DNA from: Alphaproteobacteria bacterium
GTDB lineage: Bacteria > Pseudomonadota > Alphaproteobacteria > Sphingomonadales > Emcibacteraceae
Assembly (NCBI GenBank): GCA_020446675.1
Contig: JAGREE010000009.1
Span: forward strand, 116,029-180,028
Reading direction: 5' to 3'
Length of the DNA: 64,000 bases
Position numbers and translations under genes: made by a program. The notes below the pieces were generated by a model that was not told the DNA's origin, searched no databases, and saw only the letters and a program-made list of their open reading frames with translations. Shown in pieces: positions 56,899-64,000 of this stretch (its first letter is position 1; the number at the start of each line of letters is the position of its first letter).

Positions 56899-57234
56899 TG
56901 ATTCGATACCAAATTCCCCTATAATTACCGTTAGTTGCAGTTTTTTGTTGACTCATTGCATTAATTTAAGGTTGACTTTGTTTAACTTAAGGAAAAATGC
57001 GTAGTTTGTTTTTTGGTTAATTTTAAAAAACGTATTTCTTTTAACGAAATCATAATCTTATTGAAGTTAAATGGGTGCGTGGGAAAATTACGTTAACCAT
57101 ACTGTTAAGTGAAAGGGGCATTTAATAGGAAAGACAGAAACGAACTGGCACGGCTCGCCGGACTTAGTTTGGTTAAATAAAAAAAAATAGAAATAAAAGA
57201 ACGTGGGCGTCTTTATAAAGCTGGGAACAGAAAA
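56899..57234. other. 336-base intergenic region between ptsP and the RodZ-like gene
   Basis: AT-rich region with no terminator that I recognise. It contains the direct repeat GTTAAC-N6-GTTAAGTG at 57092-57111, resembling a widened CtrA-type TTAA pair and sharing its layout with 49459-49478. A 23-codon open frame (GTG 57109 to TAA 57178-57180) has a noticeably GC-richer core, 57139-57165, encoding NELARLAGLSLVK at its end; I do not recognise it. The promoter of the RodZ-like gene is probably here. Confidence 0.5.
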
Positions 57235-58056
57235 GTGAACTCAATTTGCACAGAAATTAAACCGGATCAAACACTGGAAAGTGTTGGAACAATTTTAAAA
57301 CATGCACGGCAAAATCATAAGATTAGAGACTTAAATATAATTGCCGAAGAATTATGCATTAAACCATATTTGCTGGAAGCTTTGGAGCAGGATAATTTTG
57401 ACTCCTTCCCTTCAGCCTGTTACGCAACGGGTTTTTTAAAGAATTATTCAAAATATCTTGGCCTTGACACGAAAGACGTTGTTACTCGTTATGAAGCGGA
57501 ATATGCCGGTTCTAAGGAATGTGTTGTTTTGGCATTTCCTGAGGCAGAAAAGCATAAAATATTTCCCCTTAAAGGAATTGCAAGCATAGCGGCGGTTTGT
57601 ATTGTTGTTTTGGTTGGTGTCTTTATAAATATTGACAGCAATAATGGAGCAGACGAGAACACTGTTGAAAAGGTCAATGCAATAGTACCGGCTAAAATTC
57701 AATCCGGTACGGTTAATGTTTCGGATAAAAAAGGTTTGGAAAATGAACCCATTAGTGTGGCTAAGCCTGTAAGTGCTCCTGCCAATGCTGACGAGGTTCG
57801 TTTAAAAGCAAATCAGGACGTCTGGGTAAGATTGTCTGATAAAGACGGTACAGTGCTTATTGAAAAAATTCTTCCAAGAGGAGAGGATTTAATTGCTTCA
57901 CAACAGCAGGGGCTAAGCCTGATGACCAATAATGCTGCGGGCCTATCAGTTTACGTTGACGGAGAGGCAAAAAAAGCCCTCGGCGACGAAGGTGAAATAA
58001 TTGAGAATATAGCGCTTGAGCAGGAAAAATTGCTTGAGCTTTCTATGCTCCACTAA
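57235..58056 (+). CDS. RodZ-like helix-turn-helix membrane protein (DUF4115)
   Basis: A 273-residue protein with RodZ layout: cytoplasmic HTH_25 domain (15-90; VGTILKHARQNHKIRDLNIIAEEL, then YATGFLKNYSKYLGLD), one transmembrane helix (about 111-131; IASIAAVCIVVLVGVFINI), a Ser/Lys-rich linker and a C-terminal DUF4115 beta domain (about 185-265; ANQDVWVRLSDKDGTVLIEKIL in parts). RodZ tethers MreB for cell-shape control. The start is GTG at 57235 with only a weak upstream site, so the exact start is uncertain. It precedes ispG, as in other alphaproteobacteria. Confidence 0.9.
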   Translation: MNSICTEIKPDQTLESVGTILKHARQNHKIRDLNIIAEELCIKPYLLEALEQDNFDSFPSACYATGFLKNYSKYLGLDTKDVVTRYEAEYAGSKECVVLAFPEAEKHKIFPLKGIASIAAVCIVVLVGVFINIDSNNGADENTVEKVNAIVPAKIQSGTVNVSDKKGLENEPISVAKPVSAPANADEVRLKANQDVWVRLSDKDGTVLIEKILPRGEDLIASQQQGLSLMTNNAAGLSVYVDGEAKKALGDEGEIIENIALEQEKLLELSMLH

Positions 58057-58170
58057 AAATTCTAAACAAACTGATTTTCAAATGTGTTACTCCTTGTTAT
58101 TAAGGGGGTGCTGTTTTGCGTCGATTCTAACTGAAGATGCATGAGATAAAATTTTAACAGGGTTTCTAAA

Positions 58171-59286
58171 ATGAGCATTCGTCCATATCGCGATATAATC
58201 CGCCGCAAATGTCGCCAGATTATGGTTGGTAATATTCCTGTTGGTGGTGATGCACCAATTAGTGTTCAGTCAATGACCAATACTTTGACGACGGACATTA
58301 AGGCTACTATTGAACAAATTCAGGATCTTGAAAATGCGGGAGCCGATATTGTTCGCGTTTCCTGCCCGGATGAAGCATCAACAAAAGCGTTGAAAGAAAT
58401 TATTAAAAATGTTTCGGCGCCCATCATTGCCGATATTCATTTTCATTTTAAACGAGGTATTGAGGCTGCTGAAGCCGGGGCGGCGTGTTTAAGAATTAAT
58501 CCCGGGAATATTGGAAGTTCCGATCGGGTTAGAGAGGTCGTTGCCGCCGCGCGTGATCACGGATGCTCGATGAGAATTGGTGTAAATGCAGGATCACTTG
58601 AAAAACATCTGTTAGAGAAATACGGGGAACCTTGCCCGGCTGCTATGGTTGAAAGTGCTTTAGAGCATGCCCGAATCCTGGAAGATAATAATTTCCATGA
58701 ATTTAAAATCAGTGTCAAAGCATCAGATGTCTTTTTGGCTGTTGCCGCTTATCAGGGATTGGCGGATGCCTGTGATTATCCGCTGCATGTCGGTATAACG
58801 GAAGCGGGCGGTCTGCGGGCTGGTACTGTAAAGTCGTCTATTGGCATGGGGATGCTGCTCTGGTCCGGCATTGGTGATACTATCCGTGTATCCCTGTCAG
58901 CTGATCCGGTTGAGGAAATTAAAGTTGGCTTTGACATTCTTAAAAGTCTTGACCTTCGCCACCGTGGGGTTCGAATTATTTCCTGCCCGTCCTGCGCCCG
59001 ACAGGCATACCCTGTCATCAAAACGGTTGAAGAGCTTGAAAAAAGGCTTGGGCATATTTCTACTCCGCTTTCACTAAGCATAATTGGATGCGTGGTCAAC
59101 GGCCCGGGAGAGGCTCGGGAAACTGATATCGGACTGACTGGTGGTGGAAATGGAAATCATATGGTTTATTTAAATGGGGTCACCGACCATAAGATTGACG
59201 ATGATGGAATAATTGATCATATTGTTGAGCTGGTAGAGGCAAAAGCAGCCGAACTGGAAAAAGAAAATAGCCAACATAAAATTTAG
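58171..59286 (+). CDS. ispG: 4-hydroxy-3-methylbut-2-en-1-yl diphosphate synthase (flavodoxin)
   Basis: A 371-residue [4Fe-4S] enzyme of the MEP isoprenoid pathway. The N-terminal TIM barrel includes [13 protein letters not shown]. The cluster ligands are the two cysteines of SCPSCAR and the Cys in [29 protein letters not shown] is a family hallmark. Being an iron-sulphur enzyme, it is a client of the SUF system encoded in this window. The next gene, hisS, starts 20 bases downstream. Confidence 0.97.
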   Translation: MSIRPYRDIIRRKCRQIMVGNIPVGGDAPISVQSMTNTLTTDIKATIEQIQDLENAGADIVRVSCPDEASTKALKEIIKNVSAPIIADIHFHFKRGIEAAEAGAACLRINPGNIGSSDRVREVVAAARDHGCSMRIGVNAGSLEKHLLEKYGEPCPAAMVESALEHARILEDNNFHEFKISVKASDVFLAVAAYQGLADACDYPLHVGITEAGGLRAGTVKSSIGMGMLLWSGIGDTIRVSLSADPVEEIKVGFDILKSLDLRHRGVRIISCPSCARQAYPVIKTVEELEKRLGHISTPLSLSIIGCVVNGPGEARETDIGLTGGGNGNHMVYLNGVTDHKIDDDGIIDHIVELVEAKAAELEKENSQHKI

Positions 59287-59306
59287 CGTTTTTTGGGAGA
59301 TATAAA

Positions 59307-60560
59307 GTGGCGCGGCTTCAACCGGTACGCGGAACTCACGATGTTTTAGGCGATAAAGCCATACGGTTTCGTACAATTTATGAAAAATTCAAATCGGTGG
59401 CGGAACGCTACAGTCATCAGGAAATTGATACACCGATTTTTGAGTTTACGGAAACATTTAAGAGAACTTTGGGGGACACATCCGATGTCGTAACCAAAGA
59501 AATGTACACATTTGAAGACCGTGGCGGGGAGCAGGTGACGTTGCGCCCTGAATATACTGCCGGGATCGCGCGTGCCTTTATGTCTAATGGGCTTCAGCAA
59601 TCAGCCCCGTGTAAATTTTACAGTTTTGGGCCGATGTTTCGTTATGAACGTCCGCAAAAAGGCCGTATGCGCCAGTTCCATCAGATGGATGTTGAGATTC
59701 TCGGTGTGCCGGAACCACAGGCAGATATTGAAGTAATTGCGCTCGGGTCTGACCTTTTGGATGAGCTGGGGATTGGCAAGCATATTACACTTGAACTGAA
59801 CAGTCTGGGAGATCCTGAAAGCCGGTCCCTTTACCGTGATGCTCTTGTCAGTTATTTTACGGGCTTTAAATCTGCGTTAAGCGAAGACAGTCTGCAAAGA
59901 CTGGACAAAAATCCATTACGCATTCTTGACAGTAAGGATGAAGGGGACCGCGCACTGATTGAAAATGCTCCACGGATTTTTGAATTTTATAATGATGCCA
60001 CCAGAAACTTTTTTAATGCAGTAAAAGGTGGTCTGGAAGCGCTTTCTATCAAATATGTCATTAATGATCGGTTGGTTCGGGGGCTTGACTATTATTGTCA
60101 TACCGCGTTTGAATTTACCACGGATCAGCTTGGGGCACAGGGCACGGTTATGGCGGGTGGACGTTATGACGGATTGATGGAAATGATGGGTGGGCCGCCA
60201 ACGGCTGGTATTGGCTGGGCGGCCGGTATGGAAAGAATTGCAGAACTTATATCTGCCGATCAGCTGATAAATCCGGGCCGTCCGGTTGTTGTCACCCCGG
60301 TTGGTGATTCTGCGCAAACGGTTGCAATGAAAATTGCACATGATCTTCGCCGTGATGGGATAATCGTTGACATGTCCTATAGGGGTAATGTTGCCAAGCG
60401 GATGAAGCGGGCCAATAAACAAAATGCGACATTTGCCATACTAATTGGTGATGATGAAATTGCCCGTTCAGTGGTCATGGTCAAAAATTTGGATTTGGGG
60501 TCCCAGGAAGAGGTTTCCTTCTCAAACCTATGCCAATATATCAGGAACGCTCAAAAATGA
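59307..60560 (+). CDS. hisS: Histidyl-tRNA synthetase
   Basis: A 417-residue class II synthetase. Motif 1 region begins [13 protein letters not shown], motif 2 is [29 protein letters not shown] (read in parts), the His-A loop is [13 protein letters not shown], and motif 3 is [11 protein letters not shown]. The anticodon-binding domain follows. The start is GTG at 59307 with GGGAGA at 59295-59300. Its stop overlaps the prfA start (ATGA at 60557-60560). Confidence 0.97.
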   Translation: MARLQPVRGTHDVLGDKAIRFRTIYEKFKSVAERYSHQEIDTPIFEFTETFKRTLGDTSDVVTKEMYTFEDRGGEQVTLRPEYTAGIARAFMSNGLQQSAPCKFYSFGPMFRYERPQKGRMRQFHQMDVEILGVPEPQADIEVIALGSDLLDELGIGKHITLELNSLGDPESRSLYRDALVSYFTGFKSALSEDSLQRLDKNPLRILDSKDEGDRALIENAPRIFEFYNDATRNFFNAVKGGLEALSIKYVINDRLVRGLDYYCHTAFEFTTDQLGAQGTVMAGGRYDGLMEMMGGPPTAGIGWAAGMERIAELISADQLINPGRPVVVTPVGDSAQTVAMKIAHDLRRDGIIVDMSYRGNVAKRMKRANKQNATFAILIGDDEIARSVVMVKNLDLGSQEEVSFSNLCQYIRNAQK

Positions 60561-61636
60561 TCCCACGCGAAAGACTTGATCAGTTTATTATCCGTCATGA
60601 AGAGCTGGAGCACCTCATGTCGGGTGGAGAATCGCTCAGTTCTGATGAATTTGTGAAAATTTCAAAAGAATATAGTGACCTGACGCCGGTCGTTAAAAAA
60701 ACCAAAGATTATTTAAGCGCTTTATCTGAAATGCAGGATCTAAGAGAAATGATAGCGTCTCAGGAGACTGATAAGGAAATGCGCGATTTGGCGGAAATGG
60801 AACTGCAGGAATTAAAGGATAAGCTTCCTGAACTGGAACATCAGGTACAGCTGATGCTGCTGCCAAAAGATGTCGATGATGATAAAAATGCGATCCTTGA
60901 AATTCGTGCGGGCACGGGCGGGGATGAAGCGGCCCTGTTTGCAGGGGATCTTTTCAGAATGTACCAGAAATATGCAGCTCTTCAGGGCTGGCGCTTTGAA
61001 ATAATGAGCACCTCGGCCAGCGATGCTGGTGGTTTTAAAGAAGCGATAGCGAGCGTCAGTGGACCAGGCGTATTTTCAAAACTGAAATATGAAGCTGGTG
61101 GCCACCGTGTACAAAGGGTTCCGGAAACGGAAACACAGGGCCGTATCCATACATCGGCTGCGACTGTTGCTGTTATGCCTGAAGTAGAGGAAATTGATAT
61201 CAAAATTGATGATAAAGATCTACGTATTGATATTTTCCGTGCCAGTGGACCGGGGGGACAATCGGTGAATACAACCGACAGTGCCGTTCGCATTGTTCAT
61301 ATTCCAACGGGCATCACTGTTCAACAGCAGGACGAGAAATCCCAGCACAAGAACAGACAAAAAGCCATGAAGGTCCTTATGTCACGTGTTTATGCTGCAG
61401 AAAAAGAAGCGCGGGATGCTGAACGATCGGCCGATCGTAAAGACCAGATTGGCTCCGGTGATCGATCCGCACGTATTCGTACCTACAATTTTCCGCAAGG
61501 CCGTATGACGGATCATCGCATAAACCTTACACTTTATAAGCTGGACCAGATACTTGCCGGTGAGGGGCTTGATGAAGTCATCACAGCATTGATTACAGAA
61601 GACCAGGCAGCGCAGCTTGCGGCCATGGAACATTAG
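60557..61636 (+). CDS. prfA: Peptide chain release factor 1
   Basis: A 359-residue release factor for UAA and UAG. The anticodon-like tripeptide of the RF1 type lies in [22 protein letters not shown] (domain 2), and the GGQ catalytic motif is [20 protein letters not shown]1 rather than RF2 is supported by the PET tripeptide and full length. The ATG at 60557 is chosen because it overlaps the hisS stop and matches the family length; an earlier in-frame codon at 60530 lies inside hisS. The following prmC modifies this GGQ. Confidence 0.97.
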   Translation: MIPRERLDQFIIRHEELEHLMSGGESLSSDEFVKISKEYSDLTPVVKKTKDYLSALSEMQDLREMIASQETDKEMRDLAEMELQELKDKLPELEHQVQLMLLPKDVDDDKNAILEIRAGTGGDEAALFAGDLFRMYQKYAALQGWRFEIMSTSASDAGGFKEAIASVSGPGVFSKLKYEAGGHRVQRVPETETQGRIHTSAATVAVMPEVEEIDIKIDDKDLRIDIFRASGPGGQSVNTTDSAVRIVHIPTGITVQQQDEKSQHKNRQKAMKVLMSRVYAAEKEARDAERSADRKDQIGSGDRSARIRTYNFPQGRMTDHRINLTLYKLDQILAGEGLDEVITALITEDQAAQLAAMEH

Positions 61637-62488
61637 GTGAAAACCCTTCAGGATATAAAAAAAGAGGTTATACAAAAGTTAGCGGATCATTTTATTGAAG
61701 ACCCTGCTTTTGAAACAAAGCTGTTAATAGTTCATTCCCTGAAGATAAGCGCCCTTGATTATGCACTTGAAAATAATCGCATCTTTAATGACAGCGAGTA
61801 TAAGGAACTAATGGCACTGGTAGAGCTTCGGGCCCAGCGGATGCCAATGTCACAGATCTTTGGTGAAAAGGAATTCTGGAGCCTGACGTTTAAGGTAACA
61901 AAAGACACTCTCACGCCCCGTCCGGATAGTGAAACACTTATAGAAGCGGCTTTGAATAAACTCGATGATAATAATAAACAATACCGTATTCTCGATCTGG
62001 GTACAGGAACGGGCTGTCTGTTGCTTACCCTGTTAAGCGAACGGCCCAATGCAACCGGACTTGGTATCGATATTTCTGAAGAAGCGCTCGTAGTGGCTAA
62101 GGAAAATGCGGCCAATTTAAATCTTGCCGCAAGAGCTGATTTTCATTTGAGTAACTGGACGGATAATATAGAAAATTCGGAAAAATTTGACCTTATCATT
62201 TCAAACCCGCCCTATATTGGGCTGGATGAAAGGGAAACACTTCCCCCTGAAGTGGTCAATTATGAGCCAGAGATGGCATTATTTTCCGGGGAAGACGGTC
62301 TTGATGATTATAAAAAACTTTCGCAACAATTATCAGCATATTTATCTTCCGATGGATTTATTTTAGTGGAAATTGGCTATCGCCAATCATCTGCCGTTAA
62401 GGAAATATTCACTTCTGCAGGCTTTAATCAAATAACAAAATATAAAGACCTGGCGGATAGAGACAGGTGTCTGATGATCGAATTTTGA
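61637..62488 (+). CDS. prmC: Release factor glutamine N5-methyltransferase PrmC
   Basis: A 283-residue methyltransferase modifying the Gln of the release-factor GGQ motif. The substrate-binding motif NPPY (LIISNPPYIGLDE) and SAM loop LDLGTGTGCLLLTLL are intact, and the N-terminal helical domain includes PMSQIFGEKEFWSLTFKV. The start is GTG at 61637, immediately after the prfA TAG, so the two are translationally coupled. This is the conserved enzyme-substrate pairing. Confidence 0.96.
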   Translation: MKTLQDIKKEVIQKLADHFIEDPAFETKLLIVHSLKISALDYALENNRIFNDSEYKELMALVELRAQRMPMSQIFGEKEFWSLTFKVTKDTLTPRPDSETLIEAALNKLDDNNKQYRILDLGTGTGCLLLTLLSERPNATGLGIDISEEALVVAKENAANLNLAARADFHLSNWTDNIENSEKFDLIISNPPYIGLDERETLPPEVVNYEPEMALFSGEDGLDDYKKLSQQLSAYLSSDGFILVEIGYRQSSAVKEIFTSAGFNQITKYKDLADRDRCLMIEF

Positions 62489-62694
62489 GAATTAATGATA
62501 AAATTTTTAAAAAGTCCCTTGGCATTTAAGATTTAGCAGGGTAAAGTCAGCCTACGCAGAAAAATAGGCGTGGATGCTGAATGAAAATATTCAGTTATAA
62601 TTCCAAAATTCTTAAATATAACCGTGCTTGAGACAGATCTACCCACCCTGGGCAATTTGTCAGTAAAGAGCCTAATAATGTAATAAGATATTTA
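62489..62694. other. Intergenic region with a long hairpin before the DUF4167 gene
   Basis: A stem of CAGCCTACGC paired with GCGTGG-AT-GCTG (62548-62579) has ten pairs including a G-U, a 2-base bulge and a 10-base loop. No U run follows, so it is not a classic terminator. It could belong to the DUF4167 mRNA leader or to a small RNA. Confidence 0.4.
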
Positions 62695-63303
62695 ATGACC
62701 TCAAATCAAAAAGTCCGGCAAAACAACCGACCTGGAAGACATAGCAATAAACAGAAAAATCGTGGTAGAAATCAAAGTGGTCGCGGCGGCTCTTCGAAAA
62801 AACAGTCACAACAACCGCTCACTGCAACCAGGCAGGTGGACAGCCATGGACCGGCCGGTAAAATTCGTGGAAATGTCAAGCAGCTTTATGACAAATATAA
62901 AGAACTTGCACACGAAAATAAAACCAAAGATCGAACCGATTCAGAAGCTTATGGACAATATGCTCACCATTATTACATGCTTTATTCTGAATTTGCTGCT
63001 GCAGAAGCGGCATTGGAAGTAGAGCGTGAAGCAGAAAAAGTCCGTCAGCAGGAAGAAGCAGCAGAAAACCAGTCCAACCTAGCGACCTTACTCGATGATG
63101 GAAGCAGTGAAAATTCAGAATACACGATCGCCAATTCAGATGATGAACAACCTTGCGTTAAAGAGGTGAAAAAACCTAAACGCAAATTGAAAAAAGTTGA
63201 TCTGGATGTTACGCCCGAGCTTCCCTTTGAAACAGACAGTATTGTTGAAAAGCCAAAAAAAATCAGAAAGCCGAGAAAAGTAAAAGAAGACGTCGCCGAA
63301 TAA
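62695..63303 (+). CDS. DUF4167 domain-containing protein
   Basis: A 202-residue basic protein. Its N-terminal part is Arg/Gly/Gln/Asn-rich (RQNNRPGRHSNKQKNRG), followed by the DUF4167 core GPAGKIRGNVKQLYDKYKELA and EAYGQYAHHYYMLYSEF (residues 54-106), then a Glu-rich and Lys-rich tail. Length of the tail varies in the family. The composition suggests RNA binding, but no function is established. Placement between prmC and clpB is the usual alphaproteobacterial one. Confidence 0.93.
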   Translation: MTSNQKVRQNNRPGRHSNKQKNRGRNQSGRGGSSKKQSQQPLTATRQVDSHGPAGKIRGNVKQLYDKYKELAHENKTKDRTDSEAYGQYAHHYYMLYSEFAAAEAALEVEREAEKVRQQEEAAENQSNLATLLDDGSSENSEYTIANSDDEQPCVKEVKKPKRKLKKVDLDVTPELPFETDSIVEKPKKIRKPRKVKEDVAE

Positions 63304-63364
63304 TTCTGCGGTGAACCAGAAATTAACAGGCTGCTAAGTTTATATTATTCTCATCTTCCTCTTG

Positions 63365-63392
63365 TGTTGCGTAAATGCAACATTATATGTTG
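63365..63392. promoter_or_regulatory. Nested inverted repeats upstream of clpB
   Basis: Two overlapping inverted repeats share a middle half: TGTTGC-N6-GCAACA (63365-63382) and CAACAT-TAT-ATGTTG (63378-63392). They cover a candidate promoter region that also has CTTG at 63361-63364 and CATTATAT at 63381-63388, loosely like an RpoH promoter with short spacing. Operator or leader-RNA structure are both possible. Confidence 0.4.
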
Positions 63393-63435
63393 TTTATATT
63401 TAGAAAATATCGTTAAGATTTCTGGAGTTTTAAAC

Positions 63436-64000
63436 ATGGATTTTGAGAAATTTACCAATAGAACAAAAGGCTTTATTCAGTCTGCTCAAAGCCTGGCTAT
63501 TCGGGAAGGGCACCAAAGATTTACACCTGAGCATATTTTGAAAATTTTGCTTGAGGATAAAGAGGGTCTTTGTTCAAATTTAATGAAAGCGGCAGGTGCT
63601 GATGCGGCGGCTGCCCTCATAAATGTAAGCAAGGAAGTTGATGGCTTTCCCAAAATAAGCGGTGATGGTGCCAGTCAACTTTATATGGATACGCAAACAG
63701 CAAAACTGTTTGACAGCGCCACTGAACTTTCAAAAAAAGCCGGTGATGAATATGTAACGGTGGAACGGCTCCTTTTGGCCCTCACCCTTCTTTCAGGCAG
63801 CAAATCGGCGGATATTCTTAAGAAAGCAGGGCTGACTGCCCAAAATTTGAACAACGCCATTAATGAAATCAGAAAAGGCCGTGCTGCAAATTCTGCTAGC
63901 GCAGAAGAGAGTTATGATGCCTTAAAAAAATATTCTCGGGATCTTACCGAGGCTGCCAAAGCCGGTAAACTTGACCCGGTGATTGGTCGTGATGAAGAAA
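63436..64000 (+). CDS. clpB: ATP-dependent disaggregase ClpB, 5' part only
   Basis: The first 188 residues of ClpB, cut by the window edge. The N-terminal substrate-binding domain starts MDFEKFTNRTKGFIQSAQSLA and includes HQRFTPEHILKILLEDKEG; the linker to NBD1 begins KYSRDLTEAAKAGKLDPVIGRDEE, read in parts, just before the Walker A that must lie outside. It refolds aggregated proteins with DnaK. The ATG at 63436 has GGAG at 63424-63427. Confidence 0.96.
   Translation, partial: MDFEKFTNRTKGFIQSAQSLAIREGHQRFTPEHILKILLEDKEGLCSNLMKAAGADAAAALINVSKEVDGFPKISGDGASQLYMDTQTAKLFDSATELSKKAGDEYVTVERLLLALTLLSGSKSADILKKAGLTAQNLNNAINEIRKGRAANSASAEESYDALKKYSRDLTEAAKAGKLDPVIGRDEE

Noticed and set aside
59916..60422. 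168-residue open frame antisense to hisS
   Set aside because: It lies entirely within a strongly conserved synthetase gene on the other strand, has no recognisable domain and Cys/His-rich atypical composition; treated as a shadow frame.
61383..61388. CACGTG core in prfA as possible parS
   Set aside because: Only one side resembles the parS arm; not a palindrome beyond the core.
1..64000. tRNA, rRNA, IS elements, prophage, CRISPR arrays
   Set aside because: Gaps between genes are short and contain no cloverleaf, rRNA segments, transposase frames, terminal inverted repeats or regularly spaced repeats that I could detect by eye.

Overview
This window is a gene-dense, AT-rich stretch of an alphaproteobacterial chromosome. 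The taxonomic call rests on gene content and order: hemE-hemH-hemJ-rho and mnmE-mnmG-rsmG-parA-parB on one side, ppsR-aroE-coaE-dnaQ-secB and hisS-prfA-prmC-DUF4167-clpB on the other, plus alphaproteobacterial families (SdhAF4, FxsA, TimA, DUF1178, DUF4167, RodZ-like DUF4115). The low G+C suggests a marine or free-living lineage outside the GC-rich orders, but genus cannot be fixed from the sequence. No rRNA, tRNA, insertion sequence, prophage or CRISPR array was seen.

The organising feature is a probable chromosomal origin in the 402-base gene-free gap between hemE and ppsR (26810-27211). It holds perfect DnaA boxes and AT-rich tracts, it is the same locus as the Caulobacter origin, and gene orientation flips around it: 20 of 24 genes to the left are on the minus strand and 29 of 38 to the right are on the plus strand. 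Two perfect 16-base parS palindromes (17160-17175 and 19207-19222) and parAB lie 7.8 to 12.3 kb away, so origin, centromere and partition genes are together.

Left arm: partial purH; a heparinase-like gene, rpe and rsmB; a plus-strand island of sdhAF4, a fatty-acid-hydroxylase-family enzyme and a patatin-family lipase; the SUF iron-sulphur operon (sufR-B-C-D-S-T) with an IscR-like operator upstream; parB-parA-rsmG-mnmG-mnmE with embedded parS sites; an Ogt alkyltransferase and an NhaC antiporter; then rho, hemJ, hemH and hemE.

Right arm: ppsR-aroE-coaE-dnaQ, which overlap one another; secB and fxsA; timA-mltA-smr-XRE regulator; a CorC-type CBS protein; aroB-aroK; a 46-residue membrane peptide, a 674-residue exported protein of unknown function, xerD and accA; secA with two tandem SEC-C zinc motifs; argJ, mutT, a methyltransferase, comF, grxC, a nitrilase-family amidase, DUF1178, mobA, fdhD and ubiG; lysC, a nitronate-monooxygenase-like enzyme and ptsP; and finally rodZ-like, ispG, hisS, prfA, prmC, DUF4167 and partial clpB.

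Most content is conserved housekeeping. No clearly new multi-gene system was found. The items most worth following are the origin/parS layout, the IscR-like suf operator, the duplicated SecA tail, the unknown exported protein, a repeated GTTAAC-N6-GTTAAGTG motif, nested inverted repeats before clpB, and several apparent departures from familiar alphaproteobacterial gene order (no maf, no parvulin gene, no sufA).
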